Notes under the pieces: generated by a model
What the model saw: only the letters and a program-made list of their open reading frames with translations
What the model was told of the DNA's origin: nothing
The model's database searches: none
Made by a program: the position numbers and the translations under genes
Source of the DNA: Gammaproteobacteria bacterium
GTDB taxonomy: Bacteria; Pseudomonadota; Gammaproteobacteria; HK1
Reading direction: 5' to 3'
DNA length: 64,000 nucleotides
NCBI GenBank assembly: GCA_022824305.1
Contig: JAJEAD010000054.1
Coordinates: forward strand, 1 to 64,000
Part shown: piece after piece, positions 38,278-47,577 of the stretch
Position numbering within the stretch: position 1 is the stretch's first letter
Layout of the letters: each line of letters begins with the position of its first letter

Positions 38278-39794
38278 AGGCGGCGATCCGAGCTGAGACC
38301 GTAGTCGCTCGCGATTCCGGAGTGGGCGTCTTCCGCCTCCTCCCGGTCGATCACCGCGAAGCGTCCGCCGTCGAGAAACTCGATGACGTGAAACTCCCCG
38401 GCCGCGCCGGCGAAGGCGCCGGGCAGGTCGTCGAGGCTGGCGATGCGCACGCCGTTCACCCGGTCGACGATGCTCCTTTCGTGCAGCATCAGGTCCGCGT
38501 TCACGGGATGGGGAAGCACCCGGGCGAGCACCACACTCTCCCGGCGACGCTCCTCGGGGCGTTCGTAGCCGTGGAAGTGCAGCGCGTAATGCAGGTTCGG
38601 GTGCTCGATCGCGCTTTGCCCCCGCTCGCCGACCGCGGAGAGGTAATCGGCGCTCAGGGGCAGAAACACGAGGCCCGCGTACACGAAGTAGCGCGGTAGC
38701 CGGTCGTACTGCGTGCCCTCGGCCCGGTCCGCGGAGTACACGTAGATCGGGATGTCGACCTCGATGCGGGCGCCGTCACGGAAGAGCTCCAGGTGCACCG
38801 ACTCCCCCGCCTGCACGGCATCGAAGACCGTTCCCGCGTGCACCCGGTTTCCCCGGTAGAGCACGGTGCCGTCGCTGCCGACGGGGCGGCCTTCCACCGC
38901 GAGCAGGACGTCGTCCACCCGCAGCAGCGCCTCGGTGGTCGGCACCGGCAGGACGTGGTCGATGCGCGCACCCTGACCGTCGAGCTCCTCGGGCAGCCGG
39001 AGGTAGCGACGGAAGGCGTCGTTCTCGAGCCGGGACAGGTAGACCCCGACATCCGGGAAGCCGTCGTAGCGCCCGTCCTCGATGTCATCGAGCACGTGCC
39101 TGACCATCAGGGTCGGAATGAAGTAGCCGGTGTTCTCCAGCCGGGTGCGGTTCTGGAAGGCGACTCCGACGACCAGGTCTCCCTGCATTACCGGCCCGCC
39201 GCTGCTACCGGGATTGATCGCCGCATCGGTCTGCACCGCGAGGAAGGAGCGGTTGCCGATGTGGGCATAGGGCTGGCTCTCGATGCGAGAGACGACCCCT
39301 CTGGTGTAGGAAATCTGGTCGCCCCCCGCCGGATATCCGATGGTGGTGACGGTGGAACGCACGTCCGGCAGCCCGCCCAGGCGCAGCGGCTCGATGCCCG
39401 CGAAAAACTCGGCGTCTTCGACTTCGAGAATTGCGAGATCCGCATCGTGGGCGATGAAGCGCGCCTGCGCCACGTAGGAACGGGGACGCTGGTAGCTTCT
39501 GACCAGGATCTCCTTCGCCCAGCTCACCACGTGGGCATTGGTGATGATGCGCTTGCCGGCGATGACGAAGCCGGTTCCCGTCGATCCCCTCACGTGACCC
39601 GAGCGCCAGGGCTCGTCCCAGTGGGGCGGCTGCTTGAAGGTCGTGATCTGCACCACCGAAGCCTCCGGCCCCGCCGCGGGAAGGGCTGCGGGAACGAAGA
39701 TGCCGAACGCGATCACCGCCGCGAGCAAAGGCGCCCGAAACGCGATGAGGGCGGAGCGCAGGGCGCGCAGATACCGCCTCCGGCTCCGCGTCAT
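38274..39794 (-). CDS. Deg/HtrA-like trypsin-type serine protease with PDZ domain
   Basis: A 506-residue exported protease starting with ATG 39794 (GGGAGG upstream; the frame is open to 39941). An N-terminal hydrophobic signal or anchor covers about residues 17-41. The trypsin-like domain has a complete triad: His88 in NAHVV, Asp119 in HDADLAIL, Ser198 in NPGSSGGP. A first PDZ domain follows at about 265-350 (IDHVLPVPTTEALLRVDDVLLAVEGRPV), then a second domain with FVYAGLVFLPLSADYL and IVDRVNGVRIASLDDL. This domain layout resembles the Deg9/Deg7-type group more than classical DegP. It likely acts in the periplasm on misfolded or specific proteins, together with the coupled pseudoprotease. Confidence 0.88.
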   Translation of the reverse strand: MTRSRRRYLRALRSALIAFRAPLLAAVIAFGIFVPAALPAAGPEASVVQITTFKQPPHWDEPWRSGHVRGSTGTGFVIAGKRIITNAHVVSWAKEILVRSYQRPRSYVAQARFIAHDADLAILEVEDAEFFAGIEPLRLGGLPDVRSTVTTIGYPAGGDQISYTRGVVSRIESQPYAHIGNRSFLAVQTDAAINPGSSGGPVMQGDLVVGVAFQNRTRLENTGYFIPTLMVRHVLDDIEDGRYDGFPDVGVYLSRLENDAFRRYLRLPEELDGQGARIDHVLPVPTTEALLRVDDVLLAVEGRPVGSDGTVLYRGNRVHAGTVFDAVQAGESVHLELFRDGARIEVDIPIYVYSADRAEGTQYDRLPRYFVYAGLVFLPLSADYLSAVGERGQSAIEHPNLHYALHFHGYERPEERRRESVVLARVLPHPVNADLMLHERSIVDRVNGVRIASLDDLPGAFAGAAGEFHVIEFLDGGRFAVIDREEAEDAHSGIASDYGLSSDRRL

Positions 39795-40170
39795 GCCGGG
39801 AACCTCCCTGCCCGGTCCGGCGTCCCGCTCATGGGTCCCCGGCACAGGCTCCCCATCGATGCGCGTGACGGCCCGACCGACGACGTTGCGTCCCGGTCGA
39901 GGCGGGCCTTGGAAAAGGGCAAAGGGGTGTCTCCCTCCCATGCTGCCCCTTCATCCTCCCCCGGCACCGCGGGCGCCGATCGCGAATGCGGGGGGAGGGG
40001 AGGGCAGGAGCGCGCCATGATCGGCCACGTGAAGCGCGGCAACAACCCCGCGGCCGACCTTCCGCAATCCGCGCGACTCCCGGGCATCGCATGATGCCCG
40101 GCCGCCCTCGCCGAGGCAGCTTCCTTACTCGGGGGCTCGATCCTGCCGCTCGCCCGCGGGAGGGGCGCCC
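39795..40170. other. Intergenic region upstream of the Deg-like protease
   Basis: A 376-bp gap between two minus-strand genes. It contains the GGGAGG ribosome-binding site for the protease and presumably its promoter. I see no gene, RNA or repeat in it. Confidence 0.45.
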
Positions 40171-42252
40171 TCACAGCGAGAGCAGAAGATTGCCCGCCGG
40201 ATCGAGCTCCGCCCGCACTCCGGGGGGCACGAGGCAGGTGGAATCGTACTCCTCGACGATGCACGGCCCATCGACTCCGCCGGCGAGGGCGGAGCGCGGG
40301 AGCACCGGAGTGTCCATCCATCCGTACCCGCGTCCGTGGTAGGCACGTCTCGAGCCTCTCTCGGGGTCACGCGCGGAGAGACTCAGGGAGTCCGGCACCC
40401 GGGGCTCCTCGCTCAACCCGCGGCCGAGAACCTGCACGGTCACCAGCTCGACCGGCTCGTCGTCGCCGGCCCGATGCCCGTAGGTCCGGGCATGCTCGCG
40501 CCCGAAATCCTCCGCGAGCCGCTCCAGAGCCCCGCGATCGATGCGACCCGCCGCGACGCGCACCTCCAGCTCGTAGATCTGTCCCTTGTAGTGCAGCATC
40601 GCGCTGCGTTCGCAGCGGCGCCGGTCCGCGTCGAACCCTGCCGACGCGAGCTGCGCGTCGGCGAGCACCTCGAGCTCGCGGTAGAGGGCCTCCACCTCTT
40701 CCGGGTCGGAATCGCGGAGCAGACGCCGCACGGTACGGGAGTAGTGGTGCTCGATGTCCGCGTAGAGCAGGCCGAAGGCGGAGAAGAGGCCTGCCGCGGG
40801 GGGAACGATGACCCGCGTCATGCCGAGCTCGGCCGCCATGCCGGCCGCGAAGAGGGCGCCGTTGCCGCCGAAGGCGAACAGCTCGTACGAGCGAGGATCG
40901 CGGCCACGCTCGGAGGAAACGGCACGGATCGCACGGATCATGTTCGCTATCGCCACCTGGCGCGCCGCCCATGCCGCGTGCTCGATCTCCAGGCCGAGCG
41001 GTTCCGCAACCTTCGATTCGAGGGCCCGGCGGCTCCTCCCGGCGTCGATCTTCAGCTCTCCACCGCAGAGGAAGAACGGATTGAGATAGCCCAGCACGAC
41101 GTTGGCGTCGGTCACGGTGGGCGCCTCTCCGCCCAGCCCGTAGCAGGCCGGGCCCGGGAACGCACCGGCACTCTTCGGACCGGCCTGGAGCGAGCCGCCG
41201 GAGTCGATCCACAGGATCGATCCGCCGCCGGCCCCGACCTCCGCGAGATCGATGGCGGGAACGCCGAGGAGGTAACCGCCGCCGCTCAGCAGGCGCGAGC
41301 CGGTGATGATCCCGCCGCCCACCGAGTACGCGCGCGTGCGCGTGTACTCGCCGTTCTCGATGAGCGAGGCCTTGGCGGTGGTTCCTCCCATGTCGAAGCT
41401 GATGACGTCCTGGACGCCCGATCGGCGGGCGACGGCGCGGGCGCCGACCACGCCCGCGGCCGGTCCCGATTCGATGATGTCCACCGGCCTGCTCGCCGCT
41501 TGCGCCGCCGGAGTCAGGCCGCCGTTCGACTGCATGATCAGCACCGGAGCATCGACGCCGCGGGCGTCGATGCGGTCACGCAGAGAGAACAGGTAACGTC
41601 CCACGATGGGCAGCACGTAGGCGTTGACCACGGTGGTCGAGGTGCGCTCGTACTCCTTGATCTCCGGCAGAACGTCGAAGCTCGTGCAGCAGGGGAGGGC
41701 GGGCGCGAGCTCCTCCGCGGCCTCTGCCACGAGTCGCTCGTGCCGGGGGTTCGCATAGGAATTGATGAGGCACACCGCGAGCGCTTCGACCCCATCGTCG
41801 CGCAGGCGGCGCAGGGCCCGCCGCGCGTCTTCGGGGTCGAGTGGGTGCACCACCTCGCCTGCGGCGTTCACGCGTTCATCCACCGTCACTCGCAGGTAAC
41901 GCTCCACGAGCGCAGGCGGCTTCTCCCACGTCAGGTCGTAGAGCCGGGGCATGCGCAGATCTCGAAGCTCGAGCACATCCCGGAATCCGCGGCTCGTGAT
42001 CAGGCCCACCCGTGCTCCGTTTCGCTCGAGAACCGCGTTCGACGCCACCGTGGTGCCGTGCATGATCTCGACGATCGCGTCCGGAGCCACCCCACTCTCG
42101 GAGAAGAGCGCTTCCAGGCCCCGGGCGATCGCGAGCGCGTAGTCTTCGGCGCTCGACATGACCTTCTTCGAAATGACCCCGCCCCCGGGATCGAGAAGCA
42201 CGATGTCGGTGAACGTGCCGCCGATGTCTATTCCGGCGCGGTACCGGAGCAC
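40171..42252 (-). CDS. Hydantoinase/oxoprolinase family protein, HyuA-type subunit
   Basis: A 693-residue ATP-dependent amidohydrolase subunit. The ASKHA-type nucleotide fold starts at YRAGIDIGGTFTDIVLLD; HGTTVASNAVLERNGARVGLITSRGF, LPEIKEYERTSTTVVNAYV, QSNGGLTP and FDMGGTTAKASLIENGE are hallmarks. GTG 42252 is chosen: GAGG lies 8 nt upstream and it puts the P-loop-like segment at the N-terminus. With the HyuB-type partner it opens a cyclic amide such as hydantoin, 5-oxoproline or N-methylhydantoin, or carboxylates a ketone in related acetone carboxylases. The substrate is unknown. It follows the B subunit gene by 65 bp. Confidence 0.93.
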   Translation of the reverse strand: MLRYRAGIDIGGTFTDIVLLDPGGGVISKKVMSSAEDYALAIARGLEALFSESGVAPDAIVEIMHGTTVASNAVLERNGARVGLITSRGFRDVLELRDLRMPRLYDLTWEKPPALVERYLRVTVDERVNAAGEVVHPLDPEDARRALRRLRDDGVEALAVCLINSYANPRHERLVAEAAEELAPALPCCTSFDVLPEIKEYERTSTTVVNAYVLPIVGRYLFSLRDRIDARGVDAPVLIMQSNGGLTPAAQAASRPVDIIESGPAAGVVGARAVARRSGVQDVISFDMGGTTAKASLIENGEYTRTRAYSVGGGIITGSRLLSGGGYLLGVPAIDLAEVGAGGGSILWIDSGGSLQAGPKSAGAFPGPACYGLGGEAPTVTDANVVLGYLNPFFLCGGELKIDAGRSRRALESKVAEPLGLEIEHAAWAARQVAIANMIRAIRAVSSERGRDPRSYELFAFGGNGALFAAGMAAELGMTRVIVPPAAGLFSAFGLLYADIEHHYSRTVRRLLRDSDPEEVEALYRELEVLADAQLASAGFDADRRRCERSAMLHYKGQIYELEVRVAAGRIDRGALERLAEDFGREHARTYGHRAGDDEPVELVTVQVLGRGLSEEPRVPDSLSLSARDPERGSRRAYHGRGYGWMDTPVLPRSALAGGVDGPCIVEEYDSTCLVPPGVRAELDPAGNLLLSL

Positions 42253-42317
42253 GTCTCGGTCCTCCCCCCGACGGTGAGGTGGAGCCACATCGGCGAGCCC
42301 ATCGCGGCTCAATCCGG

Positions 42318-44111
42318 TCACGCCTCGTCATCCCGGGACACGAAGGGAGCGCGGTGTCCGCCTCGCGCCGCCCGGCGCTGTGCGCGGAGGCGTTCGGTCG
42401 CGACTTCGTCGACCTGCCACCTCTCGGTATCGACGATGACTCCGTAGTCGCGCTCCGCCGCGGCGGGGCTCACGAGCTCGTTGCGTACGTCCCGGAGCAC
42501 GCACTGCGGATCGCGCTCGAGCGGGTCGCCCCACCCGCCGCCACCCGGAAGCACCCAGCGCACGACGTCGCCGCGGCGGCAGTTCATGGTGACCTTGGAC
42601 GGGAGGGCTCGCGCCTCGCGTCCGGGATTGAGCACCACCTCGCCGGGGGCGCCGGGCCGGCCCCCGTAGAGCCCGTAGGGTCGGTGGGTCTGGCGGTCCG
42701 AACGCACCTGGACCACCGCCTCCTCCTCGCGCATGCGGTACTCGCGGTAGAAGGGGGCGCCGCCCCGGAAGCGGCCAGCGCCGCACGCGTCGGTGACGAG
42801 CTCGTTGCCGAGAATCTCGACCGGATTCTCGTGCTCGGAGACCTCGACCGATTGCGCCGCCATGTTGGCAAGAATGTTGGAGCTGCCTTCGAGCCCGTCG
42901 GAGAAGGGACGCCCGCCCCAGGTGCCGCAGGTGAAGTCGACGTAGATGAAGGGAGTGCGGTCGGCGCGGTAGCCGCCCACCGAGACCCCGACGTTGCCGC
43001 CGTCGGACGCCGCGCAGACCCGGTCCGGCGCCATCTTCGCAAGGGCACCGAACGCACAGTCGAGCATGCGGAAGCCGGTGAGCCCACGCGCCGCGCAGGC
43101 GCCGGGAAGCTCCATGTTCGCGATGGTGCCCGCCGGCGCACTGACCTCCACTACCCGAAAGGTGCCGTCGTTGTTCGGAATGTCGGAAGGCAGGATCGAG
43201 CGGATGGCGGTGAACGAGGTCGCGCGGGTCACGGAGAGCGTGGCGTTGATCGCGCCCCGAACCTGGGGAGCGCTTCCGGTCCAGTCGAAGGCGATGCGCT
43301 CGCCCGACTTTCGCACGGTGACGAAGAGCCGGACGGGCCGCCCGAAATCGACGCCGTCGTCGTCGATCCAGTCTTCGAAGTCGTACTCGCCGTCCGGGAG
43401 GGGGCGAAGCGCCGCGCGAGTCATGCGCTCGGTGTAGTCGAGCATTTCGCGCATCATTGCGCGCGCGGAATCGAGGCCGTAGCGGGCGACCTGGGCGCGA
43501 ATCTCCTGCTCTCCGATGGCGCAGGCCGCAAGCTGCGCGCGCAGGTCTCCGAACACCTGGACGGGGACGCGCACGTTGCGCTCGATCATCCGCCACAGGG
43601 TGTCGTTGGGCACCCCGCCCTCCTGCAGCTTCGTTGGCGGAATCCGCAACCCCTCCTGGTAGATCTCGGTGGAGTCCGCCGCGTTGGAACCGGGAACCCG
43701 TCCGCCGATATCGGTCTGATGCGCGGTGCAGCACGCGAACCCGGCCCGTTCTCCGTCGACGAACACCGGCTTGAACATGAAGATGTCGGGCAGGTGCATT
43801 CCGCCCTCGAAGGGGTCGTTCAGGACGAAGACGTCGTCTTCACCCATGTCCGAGTCATAGCGGGCGAGAAGCGCGGCGAGCGCGGTGCGCACGGATCCGA
43901 GGTGCATCGGCAGCGTGAGGCCCTGGGCGACCACGTCTCCTTCCGGGTCGGCAATCGACGTGGAGAAGTCCATGTTGTCGCGCAGCACGCCCGAGTAGGT
44001 GGTGCGGCACACGGTCACCGCCATCTCGTCGGCGGCCGCGAAGAGCGCGCTCTTGAACAGCTCGAAGTCGATGCGGTCGATGTCAGGAGACACGGGGCAC
44101 TTCGGGTCCAC
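42318..44111 (-). CDS. Hydantoinase/oxoprolinase family protein, HyuB-type subunit
   Basis: A 597-residue partner subunit. It shows IDRIDFELFKSALFAAADEMAVTVCRT, YSGVLRDNMDFSTSIADPEGDVVAQG, HLGSVRTAL, DVFVLNDPFEGGMHLPDI, and AHQTDIGGRVPGS, all typical of the hydantoinase B/oxoprolinase family, with a C-terminal WVLPGGGGWGDPLERDP. The chosen GTG at 44111 starts a few residues before the conserved region; no strong ribosome-binding site decides it, and the frame is open to 44300. The order is B then A in the direction of transcription. Confidence 0.92.
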   Translation of the reverse strand: MDPKCPVSPDIDRIDFELFKSALFAAADEMAVTVCRTTYSGVLRDNMDFSTSIADPEGDVVAQGLTLPMHLGSVRTALAALLARYDSDMGEDDVFVLNDPFEGGMHLPDIFMFKPVFVDGERAGFACCTAHQTDIGGRVPGSNAADSTEIYQEGLRIPPTKLQEGGVPNDTLWRMIERNVRVPVQVFGDLRAQLAACAIGEQEIRAQVARYGLDSARAMMREMLDYTERMTRAALRPLPDGEYDFEDWIDDDGVDFGRPVRLFVTVRKSGERIAFDWTGSAPQVRGAINATLSVTRATSFTAIRSILPSDIPNNDGTFRVVEVSAPAGTIANMELPGACAARGLTGFRMLDCAFGALAKMAPDRVCAASDGGNVGVSVGGYRADRTPFIYVDFTCGTWGGRPFSDGLEGSSNILANMAAQSVEVSEHENPVEILGNELVTDACGAGRFRGGAPFYREYRMREEEAVVQVRSDRQTHRPYGLYGGRPGAPGEVVLNPGREARALPSKVTMNCRRGDVVRWVLPGGGGWGDPLERDPQCVLRDVRNELVSPAAAERDYGVIVDTERWQVDEVATERLRAQRRAARGGHRAPFVSRDDEA

Positions 44112-44197
44112 GATGACGGCCAGGCGCCCGATGATACGCCGCCCCTTCCGACCATCGGCGCTCGCGCGCACGGCGTCGGCGCATGCAAATGTTTCCG

Positions 44198-44938
44198 CTA
44201 GGGCTGAAGGTGCCAGATGCCCTTGCGGTCGCGGCAGGCTACCGCTCTGCCCTGCTCGGTCCAGTTCCCCACCCGCAGCGTCTGATGGTACTCCCGGCAC
44301 GGATTGCCGTAGCTGTCCCGGCCGTTTCGGGTAATCCTGACCTCTCCGCTCGCGCTGCCATTCCGATTCATGGGGTTTGACCAGGTGGCCACGCTGCTTC
44401 CGCCGGCATCGAGGGCATCGCGAATGGCCTGGCTCTGGCGCTGCCGGGAGTGGACGTCGAGGCCGCGGGAGTGGGTGCCGATGTGACCGGACGCGCCCGC
44501 AGCGTTGCCGCCGTCCGCGAACTGGTTGAGCAGGAGCATCCCGGCCAGCACGCCCAGCGCGATTCCGGCGCCGTCCTCCCAGTCGTCATTCCGGCGCGGT
44601 CCGTGATTCGGCGGCGCTCGATGTCGCTGGCGCCGCCATTCCCGGTGCACGTGCCAGCCCAGTCCGTCGTGCCGATGCTCCAGCGTGTAGAGAGTCAGGT
44701 ACCCCTTGCCCGATCCGCGCCGGTGGCCGTGCCGGTGCCAGTCGTGTCGCCAGCGATCAGGGTTCTCGTGGCGATGATGCCGATCTTCGCCGTGAGATCC
44801 CGAGCCCACGAACGCCGGCGCATCAAGCCACGTATCGGACCCCTGCGGAGCCAGGAGCTCGATGGCGGTGACTGGAACGGCGGTCGCGGCGAGCCCCGCC
44901 GCGAGCACGCCCCCGAGGAAGATGCGGTGTGGGCACAT
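44198..44938 (-). CDS. Exported His-rich protein with RT0821/Lpp0805-like surface-antigen C-terminus
   Basis: A 246-residue protein. Signal peptide (IFLGGVLAAGLAATAVPVTA), then a His- and Arg-rich segment (14 histidines between residues 49 and 112, such as EDRHHRHENPDRWRHDWHRH), a short hydrophobic glycine-containing stretch (GAGIALGVLAGMLLLNQF, near residues 123-140), and a C-terminal domain in which GNPCREYHQTLRVGN and AVACRDRKGIWHL match the RT0821/Lpp0805-type surface protein family. ATG 44938 is preferred over 45013 because GGGGAG lies 6 nt upstream and the signal peptide then starts the protein. The histidines could bind metal ions. Function unknown. Confidence 0.75.
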   Translation of the reverse strand: MCPHRIFLGGVLAAGLAATAVPVTAIELLAPQGSDTWLDAPAFVGSGSHGEDRHHRHENPDRWRHDWHRHGHRRGSGKGYLTLYTLEHRHDGLGWHVHREWRRQRHRAPPNHGPRRNDDWEDGAGIALGVLAGMLLLNQFADGGNAAGASGHIGTHSRGLDVHSRQRQSQAIRDALDAGGSSVATWSNPMNRNGSASGEVRITRNGRDSYGNPCREYHQTLRVGNWTEQGRAVACRDRKGIWHLQP

Positions 44939-45168
44939 CGACTTCTCTCCCCGCGAAGCGACTTGAGAGGCAGTCATCGTGGGTGGCTCTCGCTCGTAAC
45001 TGTCTCTCTTCATTCTCTATTCAGTTGGCAGGTCGCCGATTGTATCTCCTCGGACGTCGCTTCGCCGTTCGATCATGGCGTATCAGCTCGAAGGTTCTGC
45101 GCGCCGCCGATGCAGGATGGGCTCTACCAAGCGCGGGTTGAGAATTGAGACGCCACGCCCGCGCCCAT

Positions 45169-46890
45169 TCATGGCTCGACACCGAACGCGAGGCAGATGG
45201 CGTCGAGTTTCTCCACAACCTCCGGGTGGATCTCCTCGGGGAGCATCAGGGCCGCGATCTCGTGATAGCGGGTATAGGGCAAGCCATGAAGTCCGGCTGC
45301 ATCCAACAGCGGGGGAAGGAGCGCTGTTCGGGCCTTGGTCCCATTCAGGTAATGGTGTTCACCGAGCGGATCCCTCACTACTGCCGGAGGAAACTCGTTG
45401 CGCCAATAGGTGAGCATGCCTTCGACGCACTGCGCGGCGGCATCAGCGCCAACCACCGCCTCGGTGAAGCGGGCAAGTGCATCCGGGTGGACCAGATAGC
45501 TCTCGATCTCGTACCGCCGCCAGCGAAGCCGCTGCAATCCGACACCCGTGATCTCGGAGTCCGGAACCTCCGGGCGTGCATCGCCATCGCGAAGCTCGAG
45601 GCCGACAAGCCCTTCGCGCACGAGCTGCAACGCGCCGAAGTGATCTCGTGCCCTGATGCCCCGACTACCAGAACCTCTCTCCTGCACCTGAAAAACGACC
45701 GGCTTCCACATCAACTCCGTCGTGAGCAGCCTCGATGCACGGTGTCCGAGCACCGCGGCCCAGGCCCGCAGTATGTCGATGTCCGTGTAGTCCTCCACGT
45801 AGAGGACTCCGCGGGCACCCAGCGCCTGCATCACGTCCGCATTGCTCAACACGCGAAGTGAGGAGATGAGCTGGGTACGCTCCCGAGTGTCCGCGATCAT
45901 TCGCGGTTCATCGAGCGTGATACACAGCTCACGCGGCTCGACCGAGTTGATGATCACCTCGGAGTGGGTCGCAACGATGAGCTGGGAATGCTGCCGGGCA
46001 GCAACGGTACGCAGCTCATGGTAAATGGAATCTTGCAGAATCACATGAAGATGCGCATCCGGCTCATCCAGGAGCAGCACTGCGTTTTCTCGCGTGTTGA
46101 GAAATGCGAGCAGCATCAGCACCTGATGAAAGCCGCTGCCGGCGCTGGCGATATCCAGCGGGCGTCCGCTGGCCGCCGTCCTGTACTCCGCGCGAATGTG
46201 CGCACCGCTAGCGTCGGGAGGAAGCAGCTCGTAGTCGAACAGCTTCTTTATGGACGCTTGAAGCGCATCCCAGGCGGAATGGTTGTCGTGCGCTTCGCTG
46301 AGCAGGTTTCTCACGACCTCTCCAGGGCGGCCAAGGCCGAGAAGTTGCTCTATCTTCGCGGACTGGAAAACCGGCTCGTCAATCCCCAAGCCCGTCATCG
46401 GAGGCACAAGCACCACAGGCAGATCGAGTGTTCGCAGCGTCTCGGAGGGCACCGTCGCGCTGGGTCGGACGTAGACTTGCTCGGTGCTGTCGGCAATGAA
46501 CTCCATAGCCACCGACCAGCCGGCATCATGCTGGAGTTCGATTTCGACCCTGCTCCCGCGTTCGTACTTTCGGTTCCTCCAGAGCGAATCGAAATTGCCC
46601 AGAGGAACGGCTGAGAACGCCTGTCGCGCAATTGGCGCACGTCTGTACGGTAGAGGGCGCGGGATTACATCCGCCTTGCGCTGACCCTGCGGTACGCCCC
46701 GGTGCTCCCGGCGCAAATCTGAGCGGCTGACATCCTTCCACCGCCGAAAGGCCAGGTCCCAGGACGCGACTGCCTGAAGCATCGTCGTCTTGCCCGTGTT
46801 GTTGGGACCTGCGAGCACGACATGCCCCGGCAAGCGAAATTCCACTTCACGAAAACGCTTGAAGCCACGAATACAAACCGAGCGGATCAT
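45169..46890 (-). CDS. OLD-like AAA ATPase with C-terminal TOPRIM-type nuclease region (paralogue 1)
   Basis: A 573-residue protein of the ABC-ATPase/OLD class. The P-loop is GPNNTGKT (28-35), after IRGFKRFREVEFRL; Walker B and D-loop are VLLLDEPDAH (271-280) and the switch histidine is ATHS (307-310). The C-terminal TOPRIM-like region has VLYVEDYTDIDIL (Glu366, Asp370), Asp435/Asp437 in LRDGD, and WRRYEIESYL (457-466). Such proteins are ATP-dependent nucleases; relatives include the phage P2 OLD protein and the GajA subunit of Gabija. No helicase partner is seen. It is clearly homologous over its full length to the protein at 55459-57192. A small open frame and a promoter lie upstream. Confidence 0.85.
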   Translation of the reverse strand: MIRSVCIRGFKRFREVEFRLPGHVVLAGPNNTGKTTMLQAVASWDLAFRRWKDVSRSDLRREHRGVPQGQRKADVIPRPLPYRRAPIARQAFSAVPLGNFDSLWRNRKYERGSRVEIELQHDAGWSVAMEFIADSTEQVYVRPSATVPSETLRTLDLPVVLVPPMTGLGIDEPVFQSAKIEQLLGLGRPGEVVRNLLSEAHDNHSAWDALQASIKKLFDYELLPPDASGAHIRAEYRTAASGRPLDIASAGSGFHQVLMLLAFLNTRENAVLLLDEPDAHLHVILQDSIYHELRTVAARQHSQLIVATHSEVIINSVEPRELCITLDEPRMIADTRERTQLISSLRVLSNADVMQALGARGVLYVEDYTDIDILRAWAAVLGHRASRLLTTELMWKPVVFQVQERGSGSRGIRARDHFGALQLVREGLVGLELRDGDARPEVPDSEITGVGLQRLRWRRYEIESYLVHPDALARFTEAVVGADAAAQCVEGMLTYWRNEFPPAVVRDPLGEHHYLNGTKARTALLPPLLDAAGLHGLPYTRYHEIAALMLPEEIHPEVVEKLDAICLAFGVEP

Positions 46891-46930
46891 TTCTTGATTG
46901 GGGCGACTTCTACAGATGTCGATTCGGGTC

Positions 46931-47032
46931 TCAAGGCGGCTTCTCCAGCTTGCCGCGCACGTTGCGCGCCTCTCGACCAGACACTCTCAGCAATGCTCTG
47001 ATGGCTTGCTTACCCTTCGCCAACCGATACAT
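46931..47032 (-). CDS. Small basic 33-residue open frame upstream of the OLD-like gene
   Basis: MYRLAKGKQAIRALLRVSGR and 13 further residues, strongly basic. The ATG at 47032 is preceded by GAGGTG about 8 nt upstream, and a good sigma70-type promoter lies about 25 bp before it. The stop is 40 bp before the OLD-like start. It may be a leader peptide, a small partner protein or chance; no homologue is recognised. Confidence 0.35.
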   Translation of the reverse strand: MYRLAKGKQAIRALLRVSGREARNVRGKLEKPP

Positions 47033-47055
47033 GGCGGTTTCACCTCGAACCGAGT

Positions 47056-47084
47056 GTATAGCGAAAAGCCTGGCTCACACCAAG
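47056..47084 (-). promoter_or_regulatory. Sigma70-type promoter for the small ORF and OLD-like gene
   Basis: On the minus strand TTGGTG (47079-47084) and TATACA (47056-47061) are separated by exactly 17 bp. This is among the best -35/-10 pairs seen by eye in the window and lies in an AT-richer patch directly upstream of the small frame. Confidence 0.5.
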
Positions 47085-47577
47085 TTGACGGCCAGGGAGC
47101 TTGCCCCCGCCGTCACGGAAGGAGCTTCGCGAGTATTCGCGCGCGTCAGTCGCCGATCTCCTTCCTTCCCGCGCAAGCCCGTCACGGTGGCAGATCGCCC
47201 CAATGTCACTCCAAGTACATGAGCAAGTCTCACGCCGGTGCGTCTTCGGTCCTCGTCATTCCCGAGCGAACGGGATCTGCGGAAAACGACGAGTCATGGG
47301 AAGTTCCGTACGAGCCGGGAGTCGGAAACCCGGTTCCGGTAGCACCGGCTCCGGAACTTCCGGATCGGCGCCGAATGGCACACGCCGTGCGATGCTGAGC
47401 TTGAGCGTGCCGGACCGGTATGCAGAACCGGAACCGCTATTCGAGCCGCGGTCTCGTCATTCGGTGGACGAGCGCCACAGTGGCGGCCGTCCTGACATGC
47501 CCGTGACTGTGTTGTGCTTCGGCGCGCTGCCCGCCCCGACCACCACGAAAACCGGCTTCCATGCCGGACATGGGAGA
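47085..47577. other. Gene-free interval between OLD-like gene and DUF1428 gene
   Basis: About 490 bp with lower GC content than the coding regions around it. I find no frame with recognisable protein, no RNA gene and no clear repeat. Confidence 0.5.

Noticed and set aside
46898-47398. A 166-residue plus-strand frame in the gap before the DUF1428 gene
   Set aside because: It has no recognisable motif or ribosome-binding site and runs across the promoter and small frame on the other strand.
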